A stretch of DNA of 64,000 bases from positions 151,564,101-151,628,100 of the forward strand of contig CM019065.1 in NCBI GenBank assembly GCA_009667805.1, given 5' to 3'. Shown here piece by piece: positions 37,283 through 52,097 of the stretch. The DNA comes from Leptobrachium leishanense. Lineage: Eukaryota; Chordata; Amphibia; Anura; Megophryidae. Both the position numbers and the translations under genes were made by a program. Each line of letters opens with the position of its first letter. Positions within the stretch are counted from its first letter, which is position 1. The notes beneath the pieces are model-generated. The model searched no databases. It was not told the DNA's origin and worked only from the letters and a program-made list of their open reading frames with translations.

Positions 37283-37714
37283 GGCTAGCGTCAGACGAAC
37301 GCAGTCATCACGTCTGTGACGCTGCACAGTTTAACGTCCGTCGTAGCATTGATTTGTGATCAATAGAGACAAACACACGAAGTACGTGCGCACCGTAGTG
37401 CACACGCACCACGCAGGTGGCAACGGACGCCATTTAGGCTTCGACATAAAAGCGCTGCGACGGACGCCCAGAGTGCGCCGTGTCCGCGTAGCGGCCTGTG
37501 TGCATGATGACGTCAGAGGCAGCGCATTTGCGACGTCCATCACTTTGACGCTCAGAAGTTTTTTGGTCTGGCTGACTGTACCTGTCTTTTAATTTTAATT
37601 AATTTTGCTTCCCAGACCGTGACCGTGTGGTGTCTACAGTATCTTCCGTCAATAAGTACGTCTGTTATGCACGCACGCAGAGTGCGCTCAGAATGCTTTC
37701 GTCTGACCTTAGCC
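37283..37714. mobile_element. Harbinger-like MITE, family G2
   Basis: Starts ggctagcgtcagacgaac and ends gtctgaccttagcc. Inner blocks atcacgtctgtgacgctgc, acacgaagtacgtgcgcacc and gcgctgcgacggacg are shared with 30120-30560. The flanks do not show a clean duplication. Confidence 0.7.
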
Positions 37715-37984
37715 TCAGAAGGGACTCCATGCACCATACAGTACAAACCTTCAAGATTTATATTCTTTCTCCAAAGACCGCTAGATTACAAACTCACTGG
37801 ATCAGGACCATCAACATCTCTTCTTAAATGAGTCTGTCTTGTAAAGGGATGTTGGTTCTATATAGAGCACGATACATAATAATCTGGTAAATTATAAGAT
37901 CATTTCAACAAAGCCTTCTGCAACACTTGTCTCTGGTTTCCAAGTTTGTAAATGTATCTATTTAACTCCCCATTCTTTATTGTA

Positions 37985-38035
37985 CAGGACTGCAGAAACT
38001 GTTGGCGCTATATAAATGGTCATATTAATAATAAC
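37985..38035 (+). mobile_element. LINE 3' tail fragment, plus strand
   Basis: The text ctgttggcgctatataaatg followed by tcatattaataataa is the plus-strand form of the LINE tail seen in complement at 34040 and 63035. Only the last ~50 bases are present. Confidence 0.6.
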
Positions 38036-38198
38036 TATAAAAACTGGCCATTCCACTCATTATGTAATCAGGTAGCCCGTAACTCATTTTACTTTGTTTC
38101 AGAAACAATACAGACCTCTCCACAATGTTGCTGATTAACCTGTGGCATTCCACTTCATTGGATGCCATGTCCTCTAGCATTAAAGGTTTAGCATCATG

Positions 38199-38909
38199 AG
38201 GGGTTATTCAATAAGCGACGAACTTGCCACCAAACTGCAATTTCACGGCAGTTCGTCTACTCACTAAGCTATCAATTCTAAGCTGTCAATTCGCCAAAAA
38301 CTGTCGAATTGACAGCAAAATATGGTGCAGTTCGCCACAGGTCAGCAAAATTGTCCCATATAGTAATGGTGAATCTATTTAAGGAATGCCAAACTGCACT
38401 GAAGTGTCAGTGAAATGCCCTGATTTTCAGTGATTCAGCTCAACAGGATCCCCATGGAATTCAATGCACAAAAATATTATTATTTTTATCCCATTTTTTC
38501 ATTAAACCGTTTATTCTTTTAATTTTCAGCAAACCGTCATTTTAAATTTTGGGAACATCTTTTTGTATTCTTTAGATTAAATTTTTGATTCCCAACTTTT
38601 TTAAAAGTCATTTTTTTTATTCTGTAACAGACCTTTTTATATATTTTTAAGAGACTTTTCTAATTATTTACACACATTTTCATGCCTTTTTTATTGGTCT
38701 AAACACCTTTAAGAATAGTAGAGTTAAGTTTTTTTCCTGCAGTTCGGCAGTCTTTGGCGACTCCATATTCGCTACACTTTGGTGACCCTGCAGTGAATAG
38801 TGAATTCACCGCAGGGTGAGTGAAATAGAATCGCCGAAGCCCACCAAGGTTCGCCGAACGAGCAAGCACAAACATGTCACTGAAATTTCGGTGCTTACCG
38901 ATAACCCCT
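38199..38909. mobile_element. long inverted-repeat element, complete (about 710 bp)
   Basis: Ends are aggggttattcaataagc and gcttaccgataacccctg. The left interior has caatttcacggcagttcg and aattgacagcaaaatatgg; the centre is A/T-rich. It is related to 18516-19643 and 52098-52733. Confidence 0.7.
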
Positions 38910-39773
38910 GTAGCCCTACGAAGACAGGTGGGTTACTTGCCTCGCACCCAGCCACTATGACCATTGAAAAGATCTCCATGAGCACTGCTGATCAGGATAC
39001 CTTCCTCTAATAAGTTAAATATTGCCAAACTCCCCCACCCCCTTTTATTTGATGCAATGCCAGCTCTTTTCCCTGCATCCCTGCGTGTGGGAAGCTGCCC
39101 GTACATTCCACCATCTGTGCCTCGCACCATCTGTAGCGTACAGGTGGAATATGCAATACAGGGACTCACAGACAAGTCTGGGGTATGTCACTCTGGAATA
39201 TTACATAACCATCAATCACAATGAGTTTCTCGTCCACTCCAAGGCAAATAAAATATCCTAATATTCCCGGATGTCAAATATAATGAGTTTCTAGAATGCT
39301 CAATGTAACATTTAGTAAAACTACAGAATAAGGTTTTATAGAAGAACATGTTGAAACATTTTCTAGTTTCTCCAGTGCAGAATCACAAACTAAAGGACAA
39401 CGATCGTGGTTAAGAGAAAGGTATGTATGAATTCTTAATTAAGGGGATTATTTTAAAAATGTTGGCAACCTATCAGCAAACACTGGGGAACACAAGCTGA
39501 GAATCCTGGTAGTTTCAATTCTCAGCATGTAGAGAATGCGCAGTGCACGGATGATTTGGTCTTGGGTTACATGTTAATGGAGTTATAGTGCAAAAAGAGG
39601 ACTAGGGTTGGATTAGGGATCTAATGCTTAGGAGCAGTTAAGCGCTTTTCATAACATGTTTTTTGCTCTTAAAGGCTTGCCATAAATGATAGTTGATGCC
39701 ATCCTCTGCTTCTGTAATATGATACATTGACTATTCCTTAGGCCTAGGAGTCAGAGATTAAAAGGACACTGTA

Positions 39774-39915
39774 GACCAGAGATATTAAACTCTGCCCCCC
39801 CCCCCAGATGTTTTTGAATTACAACACCTATGATTCTCTGGCCATCTATTTCATTCAAAGAATTATTGGAATTGTAGGCTATCAGCACCTGGGGTTGGAG
39901 TTTGAGATCCCTGCT
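39774..39915. mobile_element. palindromic MITE, family A relative
   Basis: The left part contains cccccagatgtttttgaatt and the right part ggggttggagtttgagatcc. The arms are more diverged than in the other copies. A T2-like fragment (accatgaccactcaatgtaa) follows. Confidence 0.55.
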
Positions 39916-40077
39916 ATAGAAACCATGACCACTCAATGTAATGTGACGGATTGTGGTTCCCCTCTCTGGGGAGATGGGGATTCTCAATGGGCTAATTCAG
40001 CCATCAGACTACAGGAGTTTAGTCTTGCCTGGAGTCTTATAGCGACTGCTGGTCTAAGCTTCTAAGCAGTAGGAAAA

Positions 40078-40650
40078 GGGAAGTGCTCATACCACTGTAC
40101 AGAGCACTGGTGAGACCTCACTTGGAGTACTGTGTGCAGTACTGGAGACCGTATCTCCAGAAGGATATAGACATCTTAGAGAGAGTTCAGAGAAGGGCTA
40201 CTAAAATGGTGTACGGCTTGAAGGAGAAAAGTTACCAGGAAAGGCTTAATGATCTTAACATGTACAGCTTGGAAAAAAGACGAGACAGAGGAGATATGAT
40301 AGAAACATTTAAATACGTAAAGGGAATCCACAAGGTAGAGGAAGGGAGTATATTTAAAAGGAAACAAAGTAGCAAAACAAGAGGACATAGTCTTAGATTA
40401 GAGGGGCAAAGGTTTAAAAGTAACATCAGGAAGCATTATTTTACTGAGAGGGTGATGGATACATGGAACAGCCTTCCAGTAGAAGTGGTAGAGGCCAAAA
40501 CAGTGATTGAATTTAAGCAGGCATGAGATAGGCATAAGGCTATCCTAAACAAAAGATAAATCCAGGTAAAGTATCCAGGTAATTGGGCAGACTAGATGGG
40601 CCGACAGGTTCTTATCTGCCGACATTTTCTATGTTTCTATGTTTCTAAGC
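40078..40650 (+). mobile_element. CR1/L2-type LINE 3' end with reverse-transcriptase ORF tail
   Basis: The plus strand 40083-40526 is open for about 147 residues and reads as the segment following the reverse transcriptase in CR1/L2-like LINEs: YRALVRPHLEYCVQYW, DIDILERVQRRATKMV, YSLEKRRDRGDMIETFKYV, and near the end RKHYFTERVMDTWNSLPVEV. The frame ends at a TGA in the FKQA region; the copy at 59643-59873 continues there with W. The 3' non-coding end has gactagatgggccgacagg and the tail tatgtttctatgtttc. It is 5'-truncated, as is usual for LINE copies. Confidence 0.88.
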
Positions 40651-40795
40651 TTCCAGGATACAGAACTCTTTTCAGGACTCAGCTCTCACCACTGACTCAA
40701 TATATTAGCATTGAAAGCCACTGGATTGGCTGGGTTGTCCAGTCTTCCTTCAGTCACTTGACAGCCGCAGTTTGCAGGAAGACAGCAGTATCTTA

Positions 40796-42427
<1,632 letters not shown>

Positions 42428-42575
42428 TAGGTATGGGGTACACTAAGGGAGCCCAGCACTGGGATGAAGGTGTACAAAAATATTCAACTCTTTCCTGGCT
42501 TCATCTGGATCTGTTCAACTTGATAATGGTGGTACAATGAGATGGAGGGCGAGAGCGGAGAAAGCTGCTTCCTAC

Positions 42576-43279
42576 TAGGGATGTGCGTTTCGGGTTTCGG
42601 AATTTCGGAATTTTCATGAAATTTCCCGATTCGTGTTTTCGGATGCGGCCCGAATTTCCGAAAATTTTTAGATCCGAAAAGTTCAGATCCGAAATGTTTT
42701 CCGAGCCGAAACGAAATATTTTCGGATTTTTCGAATGGGCTTGAAATGTGGCAAACGAGGAGAACAGATGTTCCGAAAAACGAAAATTTTCCGAAAAACG
42801 AAAATTTTGTAAAAACGAACATTTTCTGAAAAACGAACATTTTTCGAAAAAACGAAAAGTCGATACAAAAAACGGGCAAAATGACACGAAAAATACGAAA
42901 AATGGTCGATATGCCGAAAAATGTGCAATTCGGAAAAACGAAAATTTTCCGAAAACGAAAATTTTGTAAAAACGAAAATTTTGTAAAAACGAAAATTTTG
43001 TAAAAACGAAAATTTTGTAAAAACGAAAATTTTGTAAAAACGAAAATTTTCTGAAAAACGAAAACTTTTCGAAAAAACGAAAAGTCGATACAAAAACCGA
43101 GCACAGTGACACGAAAATACTAAAAACGGTCGAAATTCCGAAAAAAATGTACCCGAAAAACAGGTCGAACCGAATCGAATCGAAACCGAAATCGGTCGAA
43201 ACGAGCCGAATCGAAAAGTTTAAAAATCCGAAAAATCGAACAGAATCGAACCGAAAAAAAAAATCGGTGCACAAGCCTA
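42576..43279. mobile_element. hAT-type element with 8-bp duplication and CGAAAATTTT tandem core
   Basis: Exact direct repeats cttcctac lie at 42568-42575 and 43280-43287. The termini are TAGGGATGTGCG and, inverted, TAGGCTTGTGCACCG. The interior is built of cgaaaatttt-type words, including five consecutive 17-bp units cgaaaattttgtaaaaa at about 42955-43045. The long phenylalanine-rich reading frames on the minus strand are translations of these words, not a protein gene. Confidence 0.85.
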
Positions 43280-43311
43280 CTTCCTACTTGATTGGAGAAT
43301 ATAAGAATATA

Positions 43312-44206
43312 CAGGGTTATTCAAAGAGATTCGAAAAGTCACCGCACGTTCGGGGACTTTTCGTTCTCTTCAATTCGGTTCCTTTTGCCGATCCCATTTC
43401 GGTGACCCTGCGGTGTATTCAGCAAGCACCACAGGGTCCCCGACTTGCAGGGAAAAGCTGCCGCAAACCTGACGAAAACTAACCGCAAAACCCACCGAAT
43501 GCACGCAGAAAAGCCACAAAAACATCTGGATTAACCTGCAGAAAACCAAGCCCGAGCAGGAGCCGAACACAGCCGAAGCAGCTGAAGCAGCTGAGACCGC
43601 AGACGAGGGAGGTGAATAAATTAGCAAAATAGTTTGTGTGAATCTGTGAAAATGAAACGTTGTTTGCAAAGAAACTACTGAGCGAAAATGTCTGAAATTT
43701 GCATATGAGGTCCAGGGAATGATAATAAAAAGGGCTGTTACAGAAAAAATAAGTAACCTTAAAAAAAAAAATCTGACTTTTTAAAAAAAAACAGAAAAAT
43801 GCTTAAAATATCCTAAAAAATCTATAAATAAAGAGACTCTTTACTGCAGAATTTTATAATGAACGGTTTATTAGATATTGAATTAAAACCGGAATATTTT
43901 TAACATTAAAGTCTATGGGATTCTCCTGAATAAACTTGCCGAATTAAACCACCGAATGGCAGGGCATTAGGGGAACCTTTCACTGCTGGTTTGTGTTCTC
44001 TGAATAGCTGAAGCAGTGCTTCTCTATGGGGTTTTCACTGCCCTCGAATAGGCACCGAACAGGCACCGAATGTTCAGGCAATTCGCCAGGATTTGGCGAA
44101 CTGCCTGCTCTCTGAATAGCCGAATGGCCAGGAAAGGTAACCGAACGCTGATTTTCAGCGTTCGGTTACCTTTCTCAAGCAATTCGGATCTCTTTGGATA
44201 ACCCTG
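43312..44206. mobile_element. family C element, complete (about 895 bp)
   Basis: Begins cagggttattcaaagagatt and ends ggatctctttggataaccctg, with TA at the left flank and aTA at the right. Inner hairpin ggtaaccgaacgctg/cagcgttcggttacc near the right end is shared with 35847-36658. No coding domain. Confidence 0.78.
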
Positions 44207-45143
44207 ATAGTGTGTGTGATGAAATCTTTGTTCATTCAAATCACCCTGTAGTATTCAAACAGGCCTGCACTAACTGATATTGTGTCCCCCATTCATGTCA
44301 TACAAAGAGAGTGCTGTCTTAATCAGTGGCATGTGTTCTTACCATATCACACCTTAATATGCATGTATAGCTATGAGCAAACAATATAAAATATTCTTCA
44401 GAAGGCCAGTTTTATGAAAGACTAAAGGGTTAAAATGACAGATAGGTTGATGTTTAACCCCTTTGTTCTTCCCCCTCCAGTCTCACTACAATCACAAGAC
44501 ATGTTGCTGCTGGCAGCATGTCACATCCAGCAGGGCTCAGCAGGGAAACAAATTTATTAAAATAGAGTATCCATTTAAAGTCTATTGGGTTGTTCATTTT
44601 ATCAGAGCTCTGGTTGAGTTTAAACCAGGTTTGGAATCTAGAATATAAAATTCTAAAATGACAAAACAGATAAAACGATGTATTTGCTAGCAATTGGCTA
44701 ATGTAGCCTACAGACTGGGGTCTGCTAACTATAACGTGAGTATGAAATTTTTCCAGAGGCTGTAAATCAACATCTTATGCAAGCAGACATGGAGAAGATG
44801 TTTTAGTTATCGACCAAAAGTTAGAACGTGAAGATGTGTGATCTAAGCAGATTTCACAGTCATATGGTGGTTGGTGGCAGCTGTTGTGGTTTCAGCATCT
44901 CAGAAAGCTGACCTCATCTTCTCATCATGGTGCAAGAAACAAAAATAAATGTTCAGTGATCAGTAGTTCTATGGAATTTGTTTTTTTATGGGAGAGGTCG
45001 ATGGCGAATTGGCAGATTCTATTCAGCCCCAAATATTTAAGTAGTCACTGGTGACAACAGAGGTGTGAAGAACAGGCTGAATGAATACCGAATACAAACC
45101 TCTGTTAATCTTAAAAAAACGTGAATTGGTGATCACCTAGAAG
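44207..45143. other. unassigned intronic sequence
   Basis: No repeat family, exon or RNA gene was recognised. Two short complementary-strand reading frames near 44454-44693 lack recognisable motifs. Confidence 0.6.
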
Positions 45144-45325
45144 CAGGGTTTCTCAACTCCAATCCTCAGGACCCACTTCAGGCCAGATTTTAAGGATCCC
45201 CTTCGGGAACTGCAGCTGAATCCTGCAATCAATGAGCAGCAAATCATATCACATGTGCTGTGCTTCACATATCCCACAAACCTGACCTGTTAGTGGGTTC
45301 TGAGGACTGGAATTGAAAAACACTG
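45144..45325. mobile_element. hAT-type MITE, family H
   Basis: Begins cagggtttctcaactcc and ends ggaattgaaaaacactg. The shared core includes gaatcctgcaatcaatgagc and cagcaaatcatatcaca. The flanks do not show a clear 8-bp duplication. It directly precedes the next Harbinger-like element. Confidence 0.7.
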
Positions 45326-45330
45326 ACTTA

Positions 45331-45780
45331 GGCTAGGGTCAGACGAGCGTGATTTCTACGGACTGTACGTCCGTGCACACGGACGTACGTTAGTACGGAA
45401 GACGCAGTAGTGGCCAGACAGTCCATTTTTTTCACTGACGTATATATTTTGACGGATGTAGGAGGGAAAATAAATTAAAAAGCAAAACCATTTTGTCCGT
45501 GAAAAATGCTGGACGTATAAATGCAGTCCGTCTGACCACGTTCCATCACTCACACACAAAGCTATGCAGACGTTGCGGACGCAGCGCACTTTGTGCGGCC
45601 GTTCTAGGGGTTGTACGTTCTTGCCTGCCTTGCGTCCGTGGGCCGCGGCCGTTGTGCGTCCGCAGTTCAGTGCGGACGTACTTTGTGTAACGGGCTCCAA
45701 TGGACTTTCTTTCATGCTATCACGGACGTACTTTTAGGCGCAATCACGGACGTGAACACTACGCTCGTCTGACCCCAGCC
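45331..45780. mobile_element. Harbinger-like MITE with TTA duplication
   Basis: TTA occurs at 45328-45330 and 45781-45783. Termini are ggctagggtcagacgagcg and cgctcgtctgaccccagcc, complementary over about 19 bp. Inner hairpins include gtacgtccgtgcacacggac. It shares the ends but not the core of family G. Confidence 0.82.
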
Positions 45781-45795
45781 TTAGAGTACGCTTTG

Positions 45796-45930
45796 TCTTC
45801 AGCAACCTTGGCCCTCTAGATGTTTTGGAACTACATTCCCCATGAGTCTCAGATAATATGAATGACAGAGCATCATAGGAGAAGAAGTTTTAAAACATCT
45901 GGAGAATCAAGGTTGCTGACACCTGACTAA
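45796..45930. mobile_element. palindromic MITE, family A
   Basis: Left end cttcagcaaccttggccc then tctagatgttttggaac; right end ttaaaacatctggagaatc then aaggttgctgacacctg. A family C element begins at its right side. Confidence 0.72.
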
Positions 45931-46657
45931 CAGGGTTATTCAGAAAGATCCGAAAAGTCACCGCACATTCGGTGACCTTTCGTTCCCCGCACTTCAGGGC
46001 GATTCGACGATTCTAGTTCACCGACCCTGCAGTGTATTCAGCAAGCAACGCAGGGCCCCCCGTAGTGCAGGGAAACGTGCCGAACACTCCATAAACCCTC
46101 AGAAAACAGTGCAAAAACCCCGCCGAACACACCAGAAAAACCCAACAAGCCGCTGATCACAGTGCAGATCAGCCACCTGAAAAACCTGTCAAGCAGACGA
46201 ACGTGGTAAATAATAATTTTAAAAAACGTATGCTTGAAAGTTTAAAAATTTACACGCTGTTTGCAAAAAAAACACTGTATGAAAAATGCCTGAAATTTAC
46301 ATATAAGATGCTATAAATGATAATAAAAAGGTATAAAAAGATATTGCGTTGAAAACGGGAATATTTTTAACATTGAAGCCTATGGGATTCGCCTGAATAA
46401 ACCTGCCGAATGAAACCACCAAACAGCAGGTTTGAGCAACTTCTCACTGCTGTTTGGTGTCTCTGGATAGATGAACCATTGCTTCTCTATGGGGGATATC
46501 GCTGCCCTCGAACAGGCACCATACGTGCAGGCAATTTGCCAACATTTGGCAAATTGCCTGCTCTCTGAATAGCCAAATGGCCCCGAAATGTCCCCATTCA
46601 CTGAATTTCAGTGTACGGTTACATTTCAGCGACATTTCAAATCTCTCTGAATAACCA
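45931..46657. mobile_element. family C element
   Basis: Begins cagggttattcagaaagatc and ends caaatctctctgaataacc; the last bases (acca) differ from the usual ccctg. Core blocks caccgcacattcggtgacc, cacgctgtttgcaaaaaa and gataataaaaaggt are shared with the other copies. Confidence 0.72.
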
Positions 46658-49643
46658 CCATACAGTTTGGAAAATGTTTGCCTGGTTTGAACTCGAAGGT
46701 CAATGCATACAGTTAACAGGATCAGAATTTGATTTAACCCACATATATTCATTGTGCACCTGATAAAGGTTTGCAGCAACACTGTATATCAGGGATGATT
46801 TACTGCCATGTGTATGTCACCTTAATAACATTTGTTATTTGATGTGCCACTCCATACATAAGTATTCTGCTGACTATGTTGATTGACACAGACTGACAGT
46901 TTTTAAACAGATAATGAGAGCATGTCAATGTTCCATGCCACAAATCAAACATTATTTCTTAACACTGACTTTGGTACTGCAAATCAATCGAATAGCTGGG
47001 GTAAGGCATACCCAGAAATTCTAATTATGAATAATAGGTGAAAGATCTTTGAAAGCTACAAAATGAATGATATAGAGTCGGCAAGGTGCAGATTCCGTGA
47101 AGAATATTCCCAGCTCCACCTTGAATTCATGCTGTGAGTCATTGGGTTGTGCTGGGGCAAAATTAAATTAGAGTTGTAATAAATGGCCCTTGGGTATATT
47201 TTACTTAAAGAGCACCAGGCAGGCTAAACATGACCTGGTGTCTCCATGCAGAGATCACATCGCATAATCCAAATTTCTTCCAAAATCAGTAATTGAGAGC
47301 TGGATGTGGCTGTAGACATAGTAAGTACTTAGACAAAACTCAAATTTGATCAAATACGAGACCCGATGGGTCATGGGAATGCAGTAGTGTATCTGTATGT
47401 ACTGTAACTGTACATGAATGAGGTGCGCACACTGACATTCCACAGAAATGCCATCATGTGATGCCCCAACGAGAGTGAGGCCTTAGGTGACTGATGTTTT
47501 CCACAGACGTGTTTACATTCCTACTTTATTTGTTGTCTTGTATAAAAGAGTCACTTACTTCTGGATAACCAAGTTGTACTTTATTAATCTGTGTAGAACA
47601 GTTTCCTCACAGAGCTGCCTCATAAACTGCTCTGCTTCAGCTGCCATTTTACATCTTTCCAGAACATTCCCAGCAATTGACAACAGGAAGTGAGTAAACA
47701 CCTCAGAGCAGAACAGGAAGTAGGAAGGCAGAAGAAAAGCAATGCATCATTCACAGCCAACAACAGTGCATACCTCACAATAGACACACACCATACATCT
47801 TACACAGTCTTACAACCCATACATCACCTATTTTCCCTAATTATAGTGCCAGCTCTGCTGAGATGTCAATCCCAACTTTATATTTTCAACTTTGTTGTTG
47901 TCATTACGCCATCATCTTAGTTGTATATAATTGCTGCAAATATGGAGGTTGCACACACACACTGCTGCAGGAAATAACAAAATGGTATTTTACTCCTAGC
48001 GTGTAGTTGTGAGATCCTATGAATCAATAATGTATTTCAGAAGCGGTAATGACACAGTTACAATTATTTAGATGACTGAAAAAAATTATTACGGATAAAA
48101 ATCATTTAATCTATAATTTTGCTCAGCACATAATTTGTAGACGATAGATTAAATTCAATGTAAAAATAACTCTTTAACATATCATCTTCAAAATGTCTCT
48201 GGTTTTCATTATATTGAATAACTGTTTTTTTTTCTTTCTGTTTTATATCTGTATTTCTCTGTCATATGACCTACGTGAAAAACCATCATATTAAGCTTAC
48301 TGAAACATACATTATCATATGCGGTTTCACTATATTGCCAAGTTTGCGTTATTTAAATCGCCTGATTCAATGTTTCATTGTCATCCAAGGTTTCGTTGTC
48401 ATTTACATTGAAATAATAACAGTGTAGCATTACCCATATAATGGCCTGATAACAAGGTATATAAAGTAGCAGTGTGTCAGTACATTCTTACATAAAATAC
48501 CAGTGGTATAGTTACGCAGTATAATAGCATTAAAAACAACACAAGAAATAACCGAATATTCTTCCCATAGACGATGTTGCATTGTAGTAATGACCATGGG
48601 TCTAGTACTAAAAAATAAGTGTGGAAACGCCAAGATTTCTACTCCCTAATTAACCTGTGACATGTCGCACTTACCCGCCAGCCTGCACCAGCATTTGATA
48701 TCAATGTTTAAAAACCATAATAAGCTGGACTTTAAGGAATCATTATAAAATTGTAATCATATACAGTATATTTATAGTGACTAATTATGGAAACCTATAA
48801 TTGAATCTTAACAAATGCTTTTCAGTTTGTGGGCCAAAAGGGAACTCTGTTCATCCTAGAAGAATATAGTGAAAGCCCTGCATTCCCAAGTGCTCCTGCT
48901 CATCTTGACCCCTGGTAATACCACTCCTTTACAAAGACAAATAGTAAATAATCAAGCTCTTATTTCTCCAGTTTTTCCTTCTGATTTTGCTATATCATAA
49001 TGGGGGTCCACAGGCCTCTAAAAGCTAAACAAATCATCCCTACTGTACCAGACTCATGTTGATTGACACCAATATGTGTCTCATGCCAATGACAAGTTCT
49101 TAAATGACACACAGAACTGGCTCAGTTACTGTTATTGTTGAGATTTTCAGGTATCCATATAAAACCCTCCACTACCTTGAACATCTTTCTCAAACATAGG
49201 CCCGCCATGCTCTTAGGCTTACCCCTATTTATTTGTGTTGTGTAGTGATCCATGACCTATTTTCATCATTCGCTACCTGCTTCATAATTTTGGCTCTCTC
49301 AATTCTCATTTTTCTTATTTTCATTATTGTTATTGTTGGTTTTGAATGTTAACATATTTGGTGTCCACTTGTCTAACTAATTATCTCCCACCCCATATTG
49401 GTTTATAGTCCCCATGGTTGTCGGTCTTTCTACCCTAGTTGTCTCTCTTTGTTAGCACCTCCTCCCTGGCACATGACATCCTATGTAGTAAGGACACTCT
49501 GTAGGTGATATGGATGCATTTGGGCTCTGTGAAACCAATATAAAATAATCTGACACACAACGAAAGTATAGCAATCGCAGATTCTAAGCTGACCTTGAAA
49601 TCACGCATTTAACATCCAAGAAATGAATCATGAATTAATGAAG
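46658..49643. other. unassigned intronic sequence
   Basis: About 3 kb without a recognised repeat, exon or RNA gene. Short reading frames (47487-47920 and others) have no domain signature. The region is A/T-rich and not obviously duplicated elsewhere in the window. Confidence 0.6.
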
Positions 49644-49651
49644 CATTAGGT

Positions 49652-49832
49652 CAGTGTTTCCCAAACCTGTCCTCGGGACCCTCAGCCTGCCCAGATTTTG
49701 CAGATCACCTTGGGGAAATGCAGATTGAATCGTGCAATCACTGAGCAGCAAATTATATCACCTGTGCTGTGCTTCAGATATCTGGCAAACCTGGCGAGGC
49801 AGGGGTCCTGAGCACAGGTTTGGGAAACACTG
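49652..49832. mobile_element. hAT-type MITE, family H, with exact 8-bp duplication
   Basis: The direct repeat cattaggt is at 49644-49651 and 49833-49840. Termini are cagtgtttcccaaacctgtc and caggtttgggaaacactg. This 181-bp copy is the best reference for the family in this window. Confidence 0.9.
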
Positions 49833-50745
49833 CATTAGGTGGTCTATAAACTAAAGATTCACTCTAGGCACCATGACCATTCAATGTAATTTGAATGGTC
49901 ATGGTGAACTGAGTGTCCTTCCTCCACCCTGCTCCCAGCTGATTCAGTCCTATTCAGTAATATGATGCTGCAAATATTTCAGATGGCAGGCTTGTTTTTT
50001 TATATCAGTGTATTCAAAATCAATTATTTATAGAGTATCTATTAGGTATCTACTACGAAATACATAGTGATTCTCTTTAAATCTCAGCAAATGCTTGCCA
50101 AATAATGATATTTATTAGCATTTTAGTGAAATGAAGAGCAACCTCTGCTTACTTTCTATAGCTTCTCTTCCTCTGTGCTTGCCAGCATTTTTGCATGGGA
50201 GCATTCAAAGGCCACAAAAGGAAATGTGCTAGAACTGCTCCTGATATAACATAATCAGGCACCACCTTTCCTGTCCCAGCCCTGGATCCAGGTCTGGTTT
50301 TCTGCTTTTCCAGCCTAAAGATAGCTCAGCTGTTTTGTGATGCAGCCTGTTAGCCAGGGACTTCCTTTTTAAGAGAGTTGCCCTGCTATTGACTTGCCTT
50401 AGTATTGTGCTTCTGTACATGGGTCTACCTGGACTCTGTGTCTCCTGTTAGTTTGTTGCCTTGTTTATCTTCCTTGTCACCCCAGTTCCTGGCATTCTTC
50501 TCTGACATGTGCCGTGAATGTCCATACCTTGTTTGTATCCTGCGTCTGCCTGCCATGTGTCAGCTGTCTACAATAATCCTCAGGTGTCACCCGGTGCGGG
50601 CTGCACCCCCCGCTCCTCCCCCTTGTGACGCCACTGCTTCTACCATCCTGGGCCTTCCACCCCTCCCTCTGCAGGATTCCCTGCCTGGGCCCGTGCATGA
50701 GGCCTGCTCTGGGTGTCCTTACACCGCTCACAGGCCGAGGTGGTT

Positions 50746-50838
50746 TGGACAGCTGAACATCAATTTCGGTTTTAGGCCGAGTCCATCCTGAAGTTTCGGT
50801 TTCGGCTCCAAATTTTAATTTCAGTGCATCACTACTCA
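50746..50838. mobile_element. right end of a hAT-like repeat
   Basis: The text caatttcggttttaggccg, then aagtttcggtttcggctcc and ttcagtgcatcactactc resembles the end of elements built of ttcggtttcgg words with a TAGTGATGCAC terminus. A left end was not found. Upstream, 50200-50745 has LTR- or SINE-like composition but no provable boundary. Confidence 0.4.
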
Positions 50839-51069
50839 GAACCTTTCCTTTACTCTTCATCAGCACTAAAAACAATGAACAGAAACTCACACCCCCTGCT
50901 GTGAACCAGGAAGATAAGGATCTCAGAGCTCAGTCTGCAGAAACACTAAAGGCTGCTGAAGGATTAGGATTTACTCCTCGTAGGCAGAAAATGAATAGTT
51001 TCAGTTTACTAAAATGCTTATTTCTTCAGAATGGATTTATAACAGCTTTGAAAACCACTAGAACAATCT

Positions 51070-51475
51070 CCATGTATCCTCTCCCTATAATGCTACTGTT
51101 ACAATATATAACCCCCTATTACCCCACCTATTACTCCAAATAGCTTTTCTCTGTAACCTCTCCTATTACTCCATACGACCTTTCCCTATACCTCAAAATT
51201 ACTCTTGGTATCCACATTTATATCCATATAACCTTTCCCTATAAACCCTATTATTACTCTTAACTAACCTAACCCTATAACTCCAAATACTCTTTGTAAC
51301 CTCTTCCTATATGCCTTCCATTACTCCATATAACCCTTCCCTATAAACCCTACCATTACTCCATATAACCTCTCCATAAGGTATAACCCCTCATATTACT
51401 CCATGTAATGCCTCCTATTCCCCCATATACGCTTTCCCTTGTTTTCCAAATAACAGGTTTAACTCATCCTATTGT
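51070..51475. repeat. degenerate tandem repeat (tataacc...ttactccata units)
   Basis: Units of about 25-35 bp containing attactccatataac and ctttccctata recur at least eight times, with heavy divergence and length variation. A similar short patch (ctcctattgctc, tataacccatcc) occurs near 5450-5540. Confidence 0.6.
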
Positions 51476-51617
51476 CAGTATTTCCTCTTGCTCTGTATTA
51501 TGTATGTACTGGCCCCTAAAGAGACTTCTATCTTGACTCCAATTCAAACAAGTCAACTATATTTCCACTAACAACCAGTCAGTATGCCATCAAATTGTGC
51601 TTTTCCTGCACTTTTTA

Positions 51618-51755
<138 letters not shown>

Positions 51756-52097
51756 TCAATGTCAATTTTGATTTGCATCATTTATATGTACAGCATAATT
51801 GCATCAATTAGAAGCCTGATGCAGGTTATTTCAGCATATTGTTTTCTAGCACACTATCTGTCAGCCATATTATTTTCTGCTTAAATATTCTGAAATTTTA
51901 TTTTCTGAAGCTGAAAGCGAATGAAATGCCTGTTTCACACAAAAGGATGCTCTAAAACGTATGAGATATAAAGCACATGGGAGAAATCAAGTGTGCTCTA
52001 CATCTTGTACAAAAATAAGGTTCATGACGTGTGGCGTCAATCAGGTTTTGGTCAAGGACCAAGTCCATCAAAAAGAAATGTGGGAATTCACATAATG

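Noticed and set aside
42484..43274. Overlapping phenylalanine/lysine-rich frames of up to 257 residues
   Set aside because: Three overlapping frames are all open because of the cgaaaatttt word repetition inside a hAT-type element; no domain or start context supports a protein.
50200..50745. Fourth solo LTR
   Set aside because: Composition and a few phrases suggest one, but no TG...CA termini with a target duplication could be placed.
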